From assembly GCF_032334255.1 (NCBI RefSeq), contig NZ_JAUHMF010000001.1:1426001-1490000 (forward strand): a stretch of DNA of 64,000 nt, read 5' to 3'. Position 1 is the first letter of the stretch. Every line of letters starts with the position of its first letter. Both the position numbers and the translations under genes were made by a program. This document shows, one piece after another, positions 8,942 to 17,656 of this stretch. The stretch comes from Thermanaerothrix solaris. Its GTDB lineage: Bacteria > Chloroflexota > Anaerolineae > Anaerolineales > Anaerolineaceae. Below the pieces are notes generated by a model. That model saw only the letters and a list, made by a program, of their open reading frames with translations, ran no database searches and had not been told where the DNA came from.

Positions 8942-11338
8942 ATGAGTCCACAAGCCAAGACCCGTAAGCCATCCTCGCGCAAGGGCCGGCCTGGGGAGCA
9001 ACCTTCGCGTCTGCGTGGGGCTCAACCAAAGGCACGGACCGCTGTGCGGCGAAAACCAGGCGCCACAACGCCGGGCAATCCACCGCGGCTCCTTGCCCGC
9101 CTGCAATATCTATGGAACCGGATCTCTCCCGAGCATAAACTCGATGCGCTTGGCGTCCTCCTAACCTTAACCGGCCTAGCCCTCTTCTTAAGCCTGATCT
9201 CATCTCAAAATGGAACGGTGAGCCGGGCTGTTCTCAGTGCCCTGCGCCGATTTCTGGGTTGGGGAAGCCTTGCAGTACCCTTCGCGATGATAATTTCCGG
9301 CATCTGGCTGATTCTACGCCGCGTCGAGCGCCTTCCGTTGCCCTCCACCCCCCGCCTGATCGGTTTGGGATTGCTCTATTGGAACCTGTTAACCTGGTTG
9401 CACTGGCTCAGCGGCAGTGGCCCCGGCCTGGTCAATCAGGGAAAGGGAGGCGGATGGTTAGGTCAAGCCACGCTTGCCGCGCTCCTTGGCGCCCTTGGTC
9501 AAGCCGGCACCATGGTCGTCCTATTGGGATGGCTGTGTTTTGGCATCATGTTGATCACAGACACCTCACTCACCGAATGGGCTAAGTTCGTGGTGAAAAC
9601 CTGGCAATCCGTCGTTGCCAAACGCTTAAAACCCTCAGCCCATCGCCCAGCAATAACTGCACCGACATCTCAAAAAGTCACCGAAGACCTCCCTCCTGAG
9701 TTCCAGCCCCTGCCCGGGCGGTCACAACCTCGAGCCACGTCCACCCGAACACGTCGCACATCAGCCGAATCCACCACCAGTGAGTCCCCCTCATCTTCTA
9801 CCCCCACTCTTCCCGCAACAACCGCTACCGAGCCGACATCGCTAACCGATTCACAACCACCACCCTCGCCCTGGGCATTGCCGGCCTTAGATCAGATTCT
9901 TGATCCTCCCACTCCCGCCGCCGCCCAGGATAACCTGGATCATGAGCGCGCCAAAATCATTGAGGAAACCCTGGCCTCGTTTGGCGCCCCGGCCCATGTG
10001 GTGGACATCTCCCACGGCCCTACCGTCACCCGTTTTGGCGTCGAACCGGATTTTATCGAAACCCGCAGCGGGCGCACCCGTGTGCGTGTCAGCCGCATTG
10101 TGTCGCTCGCCGATGATTTGGCGCTGGCATTAGCCGCACCTCGTATCCGCATCCAAGCACCTGTGCCGGGCAAACATTATGTGGGCATCGAGGTGCCAAA
10201 CGTAGAAGTCAGTCGCGTAGCCCTCCGCGAGGTAATCGAGAGTGAGGCGTTCAAGCGTCTACGCTCACCCCTGCGCTTTGCCCTGGGCAAAGATGTGGCT
10301 GGGCGTCCGGTTGCTGCCGACTTGGCGACCATGCCGCATTTACTGATCGCCGGTACCACTGGCTCGGGCAAATCCGTATGCGTCAATGCTATCCTCACCT
10401 GTCTCCTGCTTCACAACACCCCGGCCGATTTACGACTGGTGCTGGTTGACCCAAAGCGGGTTGAATTGACTGGATACAATGGCATCCCCCACCTCTTGAC
10501 GCCGGTGGTGGTGGACACCGAGCGCGTGATCGGCGCCTTGCAGTGGTTACAGCGCGAGATGGATGCCCGCTATCACAAATTTGCCCAGGTAGGGGTGCGC
10601 AACTTACAGGAATACAATGCCCGTCATTCACCCCCGCTACCTTATTTGGTCGCCGTGATTGACGAACTGGCCGATCTGATGATGTTGGCGCCAGATGAAA
10701 CCGAACGCAGTATTACCCGTCTGGCGCAACTGGCACGGGCAACCGGAATCCACCTCATCCTGGCCACCCAACGCCCCTCAGTGGATGTGGTCACCGGTTT
10801 GATCAAGGCCAACTTTCCGGCCCGAATTGCCTTTGCGGTTGCTTCTTCGATAGACAGCCGCGTCATTCTCGATCAACCCGGCGCAGAACGCTTGCTCGGG
10901 CGCGGTGATATGCTCTTCCAGGCTCCGGATGCCGCTGCCCCCGTGCGGCTTCAGGGTACGTTTGTCTCTGAAGCCGAGATACAGCGGTTGGTGGATTACT
11001 GGCGCACTGCCGCTGCCCAGCAAACGACTCTCCCCTCGCCTAGCGCCAGCGGTGAGACGGCAGTGGATCTCTTCCCCCCTCACGTTCCCCTCAAACAAGG
11101 CGAACTGTGGGACACCGAGGGGGGCGATCCGCTGCTCCAGGAAGCCATTGACCTGGTACGGCGCGAAGGACGCGCCTCGGTCACCATGCTCCAGCGCCGA
11201 CTGCGCATCGGTTATACCCGCGCTGCCCGGCTGATTGACGCCATGGAAGAACGAGGAATTATCTCTCCCGCTCTACCCAACTCCCCCATTCGCGAAGTGT
11301 TGGATTACGGGCCGGCAGCGCCGCCCGCTGAGGATTAA
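8942..11338 (+). CDS. ftsK: DNA translocase FtsK/SpoIIIE
   Basis: A 798-residue septal DNA pump that moves chromosome ends during division. A basic N terminus leads to four membrane helices (about residues 62-85, 105-122, 138-158 and 175-205), then a Pro/Ser/Thr-rich linker (about 230-320), the alpha/beta motor with Walker A GTTGSGKS near residue 470, Walker B region LVAVIDELADLMML and LATQRPSVDVVTG, and a C-terminal winged-helix gamma domain (RASVTMLQRRLRIGYTRAARL) that would read polar DNA motifs. Length and order match bacterial FtsK with a short linker. ATG 8942 follows a weak TTTAGG. It is last in the sigma-factor gene run and converges on metK. Confidence 0.96.
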   Translation: MSPQAKTRKPSSRKGRPGEQPSRLRGAQPKARTAVRRKPGATTPGNPPRLLARLQYLWNRISPEHKLDALGVLLTLTGLALFLSLISSQNGTVSRAVLSALRRFLGWGSLAVPFAMIISGIWLILRRVERLPLPSTPRLIGLGLLYWNLLTWLHWLSGSGPGLVNQGKGGGWLGQATLAALLGALGQAGTMVVLLGWLCFGIMLITDTSLTEWAKFVVKTWQSVVAKRLKPSAHRPAITAPTSQKVTEDLPPEFQPLPGRSQPRATSTRTRRTSAESTTSESPSSSTPTLPATTATEPTSLTDSQPPPSPWALPALDQILDPPTPAAAQDNLDHERAKIIEETLASFGAPAHVVDISHGPTVTRFGVEPDFIETRSGRTRVRVSRIVSLADDLALALAAPRIRIQAPVPGKHYVGIEVPNVEVSRVALREVIESEAFKRLRSPLRFALGKDVAGRPVAADLATMPHLLIAGTTGSGKSVCVNAILTCLLLHNTPADLRLVLVDPKRVELTGYNGIPHLLTPVVVDTERVIGALQWLQREMDARYHKFAQVGVRNLQEYNARHSPPLPYLVAVIDELADLMMLAPDETERSITRLAQLARATGIHLILATQRPSVDVVTGLIKANFPARIAFAVASSIDSRVILDQPGAERLLGRGDMLFQAPDAAAPVRLQGTFVSEAEIQRLVDYWRTAAAQQTTLPSPSASGETAVDLFPPHVPLKQGELWDTEGGDPLLQEAIDLVRREGRASVTMLQRRLRIGYTRAARLIDAMEERGIISPALPNSPIREVLDYGPAAPPAED

Positions 11339-11366
11339 AAAACCGGCTGCAGAGGACTGCAACCGG
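11337..11366 (-). terminator. Intrinsic terminator of metK
   Basis: Ten-base stem (11343-11352 with 11357-11366, one mismatch) closing an AGGA loop, followed on the minus strand by six T residues (A run at 11337-11342). It lies 28 bases past the metK stop and touches the ftsK stop codon on the opposite strand. Confidence 0.85.
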
Positions 11367-11393
11367 CCATTTATAAAAGACAAGTTTACGTTT

Positions 11394-12620
11394 TTAGGAT
11401 GCCGCGACTTTGATGCCCGCTGCCTCGCGCAGGAGTTCGGCTTTATCCGTGCGTTCCCAGGTCAGATCGAGATCATCACGGCCAAAATGCCCGTAGGCCG
11501 CAACCTGGCGGTAAATGGGACGGCGCAGGTCTAAATCGCGAATGATTGCGCCGGGACGGAGGTCAAAATACGTTTCAACCAGGCGCACAATATCTTCATC
11601 CGGAATGACACCCGTGCCGAACGTTTCAACGTTGATGCTCAACGGGCGGGCTACGCCAATGGCATAGGCAACCTGGATTTCACAACGCTCGGCCAGCCCG
11701 GCAGCGACAATGTTTTTGGCCACGTAGCGAGCTGCATAAGCGCCCGAGCGATCCACCTTTGTGGGGTCCTTGCCGCTGAAAGCACCACCCCCATGCCGTC
11801 CCATACCGCCATAGGTATCAACGATGATCTTGCGCCCCGTCACGCCAGCATCCCCTAACGGACCACCGATGACAAATCGCCCGGTGGGATTGACATAAAT
11901 TTTCATCTCGCGGTCAACCATGTGGGATGGCAATACGGGCAGAATGACATGTTCAATGATGGCTTCGCGCACTTGTTGCTGAGTGACGTCCGGAGCATGC
12001 TGAGCGCTAATCAACACCGTATGCACTCGTACCGGCTTACCGTAATGATATTCAATCGTCACCTGGGACTTTCCATCTGGACGCAGCCAAGGCAACGTAC
12101 CATTTTTGCGCACTTCCGCCAGCCGCCGTGTCAATTTATGCGCCAGGTAGATTGGCATCGGCATCAAGACCGGGGTCTCATTACAGGCATATCCGAACAT
12201 CATGCCCTGATCGCCGGCACCGATTTTCTCGATCTCGGCATCGGTCATCTCACCAGTTTTGGCTTCCAGAGCCTGATCCACCCCCATGGCAATGTCACCG
12301 GACTGCTGACTGATCGCCACCTGCACCGCGCAGGTATTACCGTCAAACGACTTACTCGAATCATCATAACCGATATCCAAGATCACCCGTCGCGCTAACT
12401 GATCAAAGTTAATCGTGGCGCGGGTGGTAATTTCGCCCAAGAGCATGACAAAGCCGGTCTTGGTCGCCGTTTCGCAAGCCACACGGGAGTACGGGTCCTG
12501 GGCCAGACAGGCATCCAACACGGCATCGCTGATTTGATCGCACATCTTATCAGGATGCCCCTCGGTCACCGATTCGGATGTGAACAGGTACCGAGGCGAG
12601 TTCATAAACGACGTGTTCAT
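11394..12620 (-). CDS. metK: S-adenosylmethionine synthetase
   Basis: Makes S-adenosylmethionine from methionine and ATP in the cytoplasm. At 408 residues it has normal length, with ATP-site GHPDKMCDQISDAVLDA, the GAGDQGMMFGYA signature and the glycine-rich GGGAFSGKDPTKVDRS loop that binds phosphates. ATG 12620 is preceded by AGGAGGT about 10 bases away. The gene sits behind a strong promoter and an S-box riboswitch (12711-12837) with its own terminator, so expression should fall when SAM is abundant. A terminator follows the gene. The N-terminal MNTSFMNSPRY lead is slightly longer than in many orthologues; ATG at residue 6 is an alternative. Confidence 0.98.
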   Translation of the reverse strand: MNTSFMNSPRYLFTSESVTEGHPDKMCDQISDAVLDACLAQDPYSRVACETATKTGFVMLLGEITTRATINFDQLARRVILDIGYDDSSKSFDGNTCAVQVAISQQSGDIAMGVDQALEAKTGEMTDAEIEKIGAGDQGMMFGYACNETPVLMPMPIYLAHKLTRRLAEVRKNGTLPWLRPDGKSQVTIEYHYGKPVRVHTVLISAQHAPDVTQQQVREAIIEHVILPVLPSHMVDREMKIYVNPTGRFVIGGPLGDAGVTGRKIIVDTYGGMGRHGGGAFSGKDPTKVDRSGAYAARYVAKNIVAAGLAERCEIQVAYAIGVARPLSINVETFGTGVIPDEDIVRLVETYFDLRPGAIIRDLDLRRPIYRQVAAYGHFGRDDLDLTWERTDKAELLREAAGIKVAAS

Positions 12621-12650
12621 TTTTTGATCTACCTCCTAAAAAGTGTTTTA

Positions 12651-12687
12651 GAAAAAGAAAATGCCCCTTCTGGGATAAGGAGGGGCA
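12651..12687 (-). terminator. Riboswitch-controlled terminator ahead of metK
   Basis: Seven-base stem (aggggca/tgcccct at 12681-12687 and 12662-12668) followed on the minus strand by a T-rich stretch (12651-12660). Part of its 5' arm and loop (CCTCCTTATC) can pair with the 3' strand of riboswitch stem P1 (GATAAGAGG), the expected antiterminator alternative. Confidence 0.85.
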
Positions 12688-12710
12688 ATCACTACACTTG
12701 TGTAGGCTGC

Positions 12711-12837
12711 CCTCTTATCTTCCAGAAATTTACTTTCTGCCGGACTTGGCACCTTGGATGCGTACGCGCCCACATCATACACATCCAGGTTGTCGAGGCT
12801 TCATCGGGCCGGTCCCTCCGCCTCTCTGGATAAGAGG
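12711..12837 (-). promoter_or_regulatory. SAM-I (S-box) riboswitch aptamer
   Basis: Read on the minus strand: P1 arms CCTCTTATC (12837-12829) and GATAAGAGG (12719-12711), then the S-box core AGAG, GGAGGGA, GGCCCGATGAAGCC, a CAACC segment and, after P3, AAGGTGCCAA and the GGCAGAAA region before P1 closes. These are the conserved S-box elements in the expected order. The usual CGGCAACC reads TCGACAACC here, a small departure. Position directly upstream of metK fits SAM feedback control by transcription termination. Confidence 0.93.
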
Positions 12838-12868
12838 TGCCTGAAAAGGCTATTCAATTGTTGACCGT

Positions 12869-12897
12869 ATATTATCACAACCCGGGGTGAATGTAAA
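12869..12897 (-). promoter_or_regulatory. Promoter of the metK riboswitch transcript
   Basis: Minus strand -35 TTTACA (12892-12897), 17-base spacer, -10 TAATAT (12869-12874). Transcription would begin near 12862, about 25 bases before riboswitch stem P1. Confidence 0.75.
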
Positions 12898-13050
12898 GGA
12901 TGATCTCGTAATTGCTATTCCCACTCCAGGACTAAGGGCGCGAAAGCCGTGACAAATCGCCCCTCTTAATCAGACAAATGGAACTGGTAGAAATATCTAT
13001 TTTGGATTACATTCTAATTTCAGAATAATTCTATACAAAAAGACAAGATC
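12898..13050. other. Intergenic region upstream of sufC with ATTCT/AGAAT repeats
   Basis: AT-rich end before sufC contains the alternating words ATTCT, AGAAT, ATTCT (13012-13034), forming overlapping inverted repeats, one of them the perfect AGAATAATTCT. A TTGGAT/ATAATT pair with 17-base spacing overlaps it and could be the sufC promoter. This could be a repressor site for an Fe-S sensing regulator, but no regulator gene is adjacent. No open frame was seen here. Confidence 0.35.
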
Positions 13051-13809
13051 ATGAAACCTTATTTGTTAGAGATAAAAGATTTATGCCTGAGCCGGGAGGG
13101 GCGGGTACTGCTTAACCACGTTAACCTGGCCTTGAAGCCGGGTGAGATTCATGTCCTGCTGGGCCTCAACGGTTCCGGGAAATCCACCCTCGCGTATACC
13201 ATCATGGGATGCAGTGGCTACACCCCCGACCATGGCCAGATCCTCTTTGAAGGACGTGACATTACAGGATTAAGCCTCTCGGAACGGGCACGCCTGGGGA
13301 TCACCCTGGCCTGGCAGGAGCCGGCACGCTTTGAGGGTATTCCGGTGGGCAAATACATTAGCCTGGGAATGAAAGAGCCGGATCGGCAACGGGTGATCGA
13401 AGCTCTCGAAGCCGTTGCCCTCCCCCCAGCTCAATATGGCTACCGCGCCGTTGATAAAACCCTTTCCGGTGGCGAACGTAAACGCATCGAATTGGCCGCC
13501 GTTTATGCCATGCGTCCACGTCTAGCCATATTGGATGAACCCGACTCGGGCATTGACGCACTCTCTTTGACCGATATTGAGCGCCTGATCCGTCGCATGG
13601 CAAATGAAGGATGCACCATTTTACTTATCACCCACCGCGATGAACTCGCCGAGATCGGCGACAGTGCATCTTTGATGTGTCTGGGCAGCATTGCCTTCGT
13701 GGGCGATCCCCAGGAAACACGCCGCTTTTACCGAGATCACTGCCGTTTACATCCCACGCCACCTGAACCCCTGAAGTTAGGGTTAGAACCCAAGGAGGGT
13801 CAATCATGA
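13051..13809 (+). CDS. sufC: SufC-type Fe-S assembly ATPase
   Basis: A 252-residue ABC-class ATPase with Walker A GLNGSGKST (38-46), signature LSGGERKRIELAAV, Walker B LAILDEPDSGID and a LITHRDEL switch. The SGGERKR and DEPDSGID forms are typical of SufC and not of transport ATPases. It would energise Fe-S cluster assembly on the SufB-like partner encoded next, whose start overlaps its stop (ATGA at 13806-13809). Only these two suf genes are present; no sufS, sufU or sufD lies beside them. The ribosome site before ATG 13051 is poor. Confidence 0.9.
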   Translation: MKPYLLEIKDLCLSREGRVLLNHVNLALKPGEIHVLLGLNGSGKSTLAYTIMGCSGYTPDHGQILFEGRDITGLSLSERARLGITLAWQEPARFEGIPVGKYISLGMKEPDRQRVIEALEAVALPPAQYGYRAVDKTLSGGERKRIELAAVYAMRPRLAILDEPDSGIDALSLTDIERLIRRMANEGCTILLITHRDELAEIGDSASLMCLGSIAFVGDPQETRRFYRDHCRLHPTPPEPLKLGLEPKEGQS

Positions 13810-14795
13810 CCCATGTTGCTCGTATTCCCTCACCTTCCGGTGATACGGCCCCGGCCTGGGCGGGGGAGTTAAATGCAATGATGGAAGCCTACCGCCAGGC
13901 TGGTGGTGACCCCAGCGCCCTTCAATTGCCCCAAGTCGCCACCCTGGTGATTTCTGCCAATCAGGTATTGGTTGCTCATGAGATCCCTGGGGTTCATTTT
14001 GAAGCCGAAAGCCTGCCGCACGGCGTCCGGGCTCGAATTTGGGTGGAACCTCACACCCATCTCGCCCAACCGATCCATCTATGCTTCGGTCTTTTGCCAG
14101 CCGAGGGGGAACAGGACATTCTGGCCGAGTATGACATTGGCGAACAGGCAAACGTGCGTTTTCTGGCTCACTGTTCGTTTCCCAACGCCATCAAGGTTGA
14201 GCATCGAATGCAGGCGCGCATTCGGATCGGTCGTCAGGCCAGCCTGACCTATTCCGAAGAGCACTTCCATGGCCCGCATGGAGGTACGGTGGTTATCCCC
14301 AAGGCTGAAATACTGGTTGAAGAGGGCGGGCATTTTACCACCACCTTTACATTGACCCGCGGTCGGGTGGGTGACCTACGCCTGGATTACCTGGTCCGTG
14401 TGGGAGCAAATGGGGTGGCCGAACTGGTCACCAAAGCCTATGGGAAAGGTGACGATACCATCCACGTGCGCGAGGTGGTCACTTTAGATGGAGCCGGCGC
14501 CCGCGGTCTGACCCGCACCCGCATTGCTGTTCAGGACAAGGCTCAAAGCCGCGTAGATACCATCACCGAAGGCAACGCCCCAGGTGCGCGCGGGCATATG
14601 GACTGCACCGAAATTGTGCGCGGGCAGGCTCAAGCCAGCAACAACCCCCTGGTTATCGTGCGCCATGACCAGGCCCAGGTAACCCACGAAGCCGCCATTG
14701 GCACCGTCAACCGCAAGGAACTAGAAACGCTGATGGCACGCGGCTTGAGCGAGGATGAAGCGGTAGATCTGATCATCCGTGGGCTGATGCGGTAA
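13806..14795 (+). CDS. Short SufB/SufD-family Fe-S scaffold protein
   Basis: A 329-residue protein of the SufBD beta-helix family, recognised from its C-terminal half: GHMDCTEIVRGQAQA, VTHEAAIGTVNRKELETLMARGLSEDEAVDLIIRGLM. SufB has this THEA-IG and MSRGLSEEEA region; the Cys in DCTEIVRG sits where scaffold Cys residues occur. It is much shorter than proteobacterial SufB (about 480-495 residues), lacking the N-terminal extension and ending right after the RGLM helix. Paired with SufC alone, it matches the minimal two-gene SufCB-like (SMS-type) systems described for archaea and some deep-branching bacteria. The hairpin at 14791-14813 includes its stop codon. Confidence 0.87.
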   Translation: MTHVARIPSPSGDTAPAWAGELNAMMEAYRQAGGDPSALQLPQVATLVISANQVLVAHEIPGVHFEAESLPHGVRARIWVEPHTHLAQPIHLCFGLLPAEGEQDILAEYDIGEQANVRFLAHCSFPNAIKVEHRMQARIRIGRQASLTYSEEHFHGPHGGTVVIPKAEILVEEGGHFTTTFTLTRGRVGDLRLDYLVRVGANGVAELVTKAYGKGDDTIHVREVVTLDGAGARGLTRTRIAVQDKAQSRVDTITEGNAPGARGHMDCTEIVRGQAQASNNPLVIVRHDQAQVTHEAAIGTVNRKELETLMARGLSEDEAVDLIIRGLMR

Positions 14796-14813
14796 ACCCA
14801 GGCAGGGTTTACC
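14791..14813. terminator. Hairpin at the end of the suf pair
   Basis: Perfect nine-base stem GGTAAACCC/GGGTTTACC with loop AGGCA; the suf stop codon is inside the left arm. There is no T run after it, so it may be a weak or Rho-assisted terminator or an mRNA end protector. Confidence 0.45.
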
Positions 14814-14872
14814 ACTCTCAGCGTTATTGCATCGTTCAGCGAACGGAAAGGGTCTGATCTACACACATAGGG

Positions 14873-15226
14873 TTAAGACGAAAGAATCGTCGTCACATCG
14901 GGCAGATTCGGAACAACGCAAATGAATTCAAACGGCTCTTGGCCAATATTCTGGTAATCGTGAGGGACACCCGCTGGGATAAAAACGACATCCCCCGGCC
15001 CAACTTCGTAAACCTCCTGACCAATGCGAATCCTGGCTCTACCACGAATGACAAATTGTTCATGCTCAACACTATTGGTATGTAAGGGCATGTTGCCACC
15101 CACCTCAATCGTGAACATGCGCATGGCAAAATGAGGAGCCTCTGCGGCTGAAATCAATACCCGTTTGTAAACCTTTATGCCATTTGAAACCGGTTTTGCT
15201 TCAACTTGAAAACTATTCTTGACCAT
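14873..15226 (-). CDS. Cupin-domain protein
   Basis: A 117-residue single-domain cupin. Metal-binding motif 1 is PLHTNSVEHEQFVIRGRARI and motif 2 is GDVVFIPAGVPHDYQN, so the His/Glu ligands are present. ATG 15226 follows AGGAGG at six bases. It lies downstream of the PTS IIC gene, separated by a strong palindrome (15253-15280), so it may be read from the same operon at lower level or separately. Cupins of this size are often sugar isomerase-like, binding or regulatory proteins; the nearby PTS makes a carbohydrate link possible but unproven. Confidence 0.83.
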   Translation of the reverse strand: MVKNSFQVEAKPVSNGIKVYKRVLISAAEAPHFAMRMFTIEVGGNMPLHTNSVEHEQFVIRGRARIRIGQEVYEVGPGDVVFIPAGVPHDYQNIGQEPFEFICVVPNLPDVTTILSS

Positions 15227-15252
15227 GGCTTCCTCCTGTGAATGTGATAAGC

Positions 15253-15280
15253 AGGAAGCCCGGGAGCTCCCGGGCTTCCT
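15253..15280 (-). terminator. Perfect 28-base palindrome after the PTS genes
   Basis: Arms AGGAAGCCCGGGAG and CTCCCGGGCTTCCT pair completely with no unpaired loop other than the bend. On the plus strand five T residues follow; on the minus strand, the direction of the genes, the tail is only TGCTTAT. It probably ends or attenuates the PTS operon transcript before the cupin gene. Confidence 0.6.
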
Positions 15281-15307
15281 TTTTCGAACTCAAGCGGAAA
15301 GACGCGT

Positions 15308-16717
15308 TTAATCAGCAGAGGCCGGGGCTTCGGCTGGAGCACCCGCTGCCACTTCCCACGCCTTGGTGTTGCGCAGGAAGAAGAAGAACGCTGCGGCCAG
15401 GACGACCAACAATACCACCAACCCTAACGCACCCAAACCCTGCACCGTGCGGACGAACAGGAACGGCGGCCAGAGGAAGCCATCCGCAATGCTGGTAATT
15501 TGTACGGCACCCTCAGGCAGTGAAAAGCCGGAAGCAACCGCCGCTGCGGTGAAGAGTGGCGCCATGGAGGTGGCAATGTAGAAACCAATGGCCAGGGTAA
15601 TCGTTCCTGCAATCACGATGCGCAACACGTTCCCGCGCATCACCGGCGCCGTCATTGCCACCACAAACGGGATCACGGCCAGGTCGGCGAAGAGAATGAC
15701 GCGGTTACCAGGCAGGATGATGCTGAGCAAAATGGCAATCGGAACAAGCACCAGCGCACTGGCAATCGCCGCCGGGTGACCGATCAAGATGGCCGAGTCG
15801 AGGCCGATGTAGAACTCGCGATCCCCGCCTGCGCGCTTTTGCATGAACTCACGCGCTGATTCGGAAATCGGGATCAAGCCTTCCATTAGGATCGAGACCA
15901 TGCGTGGCAGCAAGAGCATGACCGCTGCCAGATTGATGCCCGCACCCAGCACCTTCGCCAATACCGTCACGAAGTCGCCAGCGTTATAGAACGCAATCGC
16001 ACCCAAAACCAACCCGATCACCAAACCCAGGATCACAGGCTCGCCAAAAACCCCGAGACGCTTACGAATGGTTTCAGTGTCCCATTCAGCATCCCGCAGG
16101 CCAGGAATGCGTTCGATTACCCAGTTTGTGGCAATCGCAATCGGAACGATGGGCGCCGAGGTCAGGTGAGGGATGGAAATGCCCGGCAGGCCATAGAATT
16201 TCTGCACGGCCTTAGCGGTCCAGTCGCCCAGGAAGAGCGCCAGAGCGGCGGCTAATGCGGCTGCAATCAAACCATAGAGCAGGTTGTTGGTCGCCGCTAC
16301 AATAAGCGAACCGATGAAGGCAAAGTGCCAGTAGTTCCACACATCCACATCCAGGGTGCGGGTGAGGCGCAGCGCCAACAAAATCAGGTTGACCACAATG
16401 GTCAACGGGATGACCCACAACCCCACCGATGAACCAAACGCGATGGCTGCAGCTGAAGGCCAACCCACATCCACCACATCACGGGTGACGCCAGTGTTCT
16501 TGACGATGGCCTGAGCTACTTCGGTCAGGTTGCTCCACATCAGACCGATGACGAGATTGATACCGACGAAAGCCACACCGATGGTCACAGCCGCCCGAAA
16601 AGCTCGGCCGGGTTTGGCGCCGAGGATCAAGGCTAAAAGAAAGATAATGATGGGCAGCATAACAGTGGCGCCAAGCGTATCAAACAACGACTTAATCGCA
16701 CTTAATACGGCATCCAT
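15308..16717 (-). CDS. PTS galactitol-type transporter subunit IIC
   Basis: Membrane channel of a phosphotransferase system, 469 residues with about ten to twelve hydrophobic helices. The galactitol/GatC family is indicated by the N-terminal LFDTLGATVMLPIIIFLLAL, the AFIGSLIVAATNNLLYG region and the GHPAAIASALVLVPIAI loop. It would import and pass the sugar alcohol to the phosphorylated IIB protein. ATG 16717 has CAGGAGG ahead. The C terminus carries an Ala/Pro-rich tail (AAGAPAEAPASAD). Genes for a sugar-phosphate dehydrogenase or tagatose aldolase are not next to it, so the true substrate is uncertain. Confidence 0.9.
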   Translation of the reverse strand: MDAVLSAIKSLFDTLGATVMLPIIIFLLALILGAKPGRAFRAAVTIGVAFVGINLVIGLMWSNLTEVAQAIVKNTGVTRDVVDVGWPSAAAIAFGSSVGLWVIPLTIVVNLILLALRLTRTLDVDVWNYWHFAFIGSLIVAATNNLLYGLIAAALAAALALFLGDWTAKAVQKFYGLPGISIPHLTSAPIVPIAIATNWVIERIPGLRDAEWDTETIRKRLGVFGEPVILGLVIGLVLGAIAFYNAGDFVTVLAKVLGAGINLAAVMLLLPRMVSILMEGLIPISESAREFMQKRAGGDREFYIGLDSAILIGHPAAIASALVLVPIAILLSIILPGNRVILFADLAVIPFVVAMTAPVMRGNVLRIVIAGTITLAIGFYIATSMAPLFTAAAVASGFSLPEGAVQITSIADGFLWPPFLFVRTVQGLGALGLVVLLVVLAAAFFFFLRNTKAWEVAAGAPAEAPASAD

Positions 16718-16781
16718 TTTTTGCCTCCTGAGAGGATTGGTATAACAGAACGAAAAAAATGAACGATCGAATAGGGGAAGA

Positions 16782-17069
16782 TTATTGTTTCAGAATCTCT
16801 TCAATTTGCTTCAGCACCTCCTCCTTTCCGATTCCCGTGAGAAACGCCAAGGTCTGGATCACGGGTTTTCCAAGATTTGAAGGCAACGGGGTCGTGGTGA
16901 CAATCAAATCTGCATCAGCGGCGAGGCTTGGAACCTCGGTCGCTTTACACTGGCGCGTGGTCACGTTTAATCCCCGTTTCTTCATTTCCTCTTCAATCGC
17001 ATGTGCCACCACGGTCGAGGTGGCGATAGCCGTACCGCAGGCGACCAAAATCACTTTAGGCTTGCTCAC
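16782..17069 (-). CDS. PTS galactitol-type subunit IIB
   Basis: A 95-residue cytoplasmic phosphocarrier with the phospho-cysteine loop VACGTAIATSTVVA (Cys11), typical of GatB-like IIB proteins. It accepts phosphate from IIA and hands it to the incoming sugar at IIC. GTG 17069 is the start, with GAGGAGG close ahead; there is no upstream in-frame ATG with a better site. It lies between the IIA and IIC genes in the same direction. Confidence 0.9.
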   Translation of the reverse strand: MSKPKVILVACGTAIATSTVVAHAIEEEMKKRGLNVTTRQCKATEVPSLAADADLIVTTTPLPSNLGKPVIQTLAFLTGIGKEEVLKQIEEILKQ

Positions 17070-17136
17070 GTTTACCTCCTCAAGGAACAGGTTTTTATAG
17101 TAAATTGGGATGGAAAAGATAAAGAAGAATACCCGC

Positions 17137-17628
17137 TCAAGACTGTGTGGTGATCACTTGCGCCAGTGCCTGACGCACTGCCTCCAAAGACTGTGCACTA
17201 ACTAAATCGTGAACGACCTGAGGGTTCTGCAAAATCGTCGCTACTTGCTGGAGCATCTCAACCTGTGATTTGGGTTGCTCCAACGCTAGCAAGAAGACGA
17301 GACGCACCGGAATGGCATCGGTGGGATCAATCATGTTCTGAAATATCACGGGTTCCGTCAAGGTGGCCAATCCCACCGCCGGACGAAGAACATGCTCGAT
17401 ATCCGTATGAGGGATTGCGGCGTGCACGTCCCCAGCTAGCCGTAAACCGGTTGGTAGTTTTGCCTCTCGTGCTAAGGCGGCATCAGCAAAGCTTTCTCGC
17501 ACATAGCCTCCCTTGAGCAACGCCTCCGCCAGGCAGCGGATAACCTCTTCGGCCGAGGTTGCTCTAATGTTTAGGGCAATGGCTTCTGGTACTAATAAGT
17601 CTAGCAGATTTAGCGAGTTTGAAGTCAC
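17137..17628 (-). CDS. PTS IIA subunit, fructose/galactitol type
   Basis: About 163 residues of the PTS_EIIA_2 fold, with the phosphorylated histidine expected in the AIPHTD motif (His74). It takes phosphate from HPr and passes it to IIB. Neither Enzyme I nor HPr is encoded in the window. GTG 17628 was chosen because GGAGGG lies directly ahead; the open frame extends to TTG 17643, which would put the ribosome site inside the gene. It starts only 28 bases after the E2 stop, so it is co-transcribed with the dehydrogenase genes. Confidence 0.87.
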   Translation of the reverse strand: MTSNSLNLLDLLVPEAIALNIRATSAEEVIRCLAEALLKGGYVRESFADAALAREAKLPTGLRLAGDVHAAIPHTDIEHVLRPAVGLATLTEPVIFQNMIDPTDAIPVRLVFLLALEQPKSQVEMLQQVATILQNPQVVHDLVSAQSLEAVRQALAQVITTQS

Positions 17629-17656
17629 GTTCCCTCCGCACAAAATTTTTATCGGG

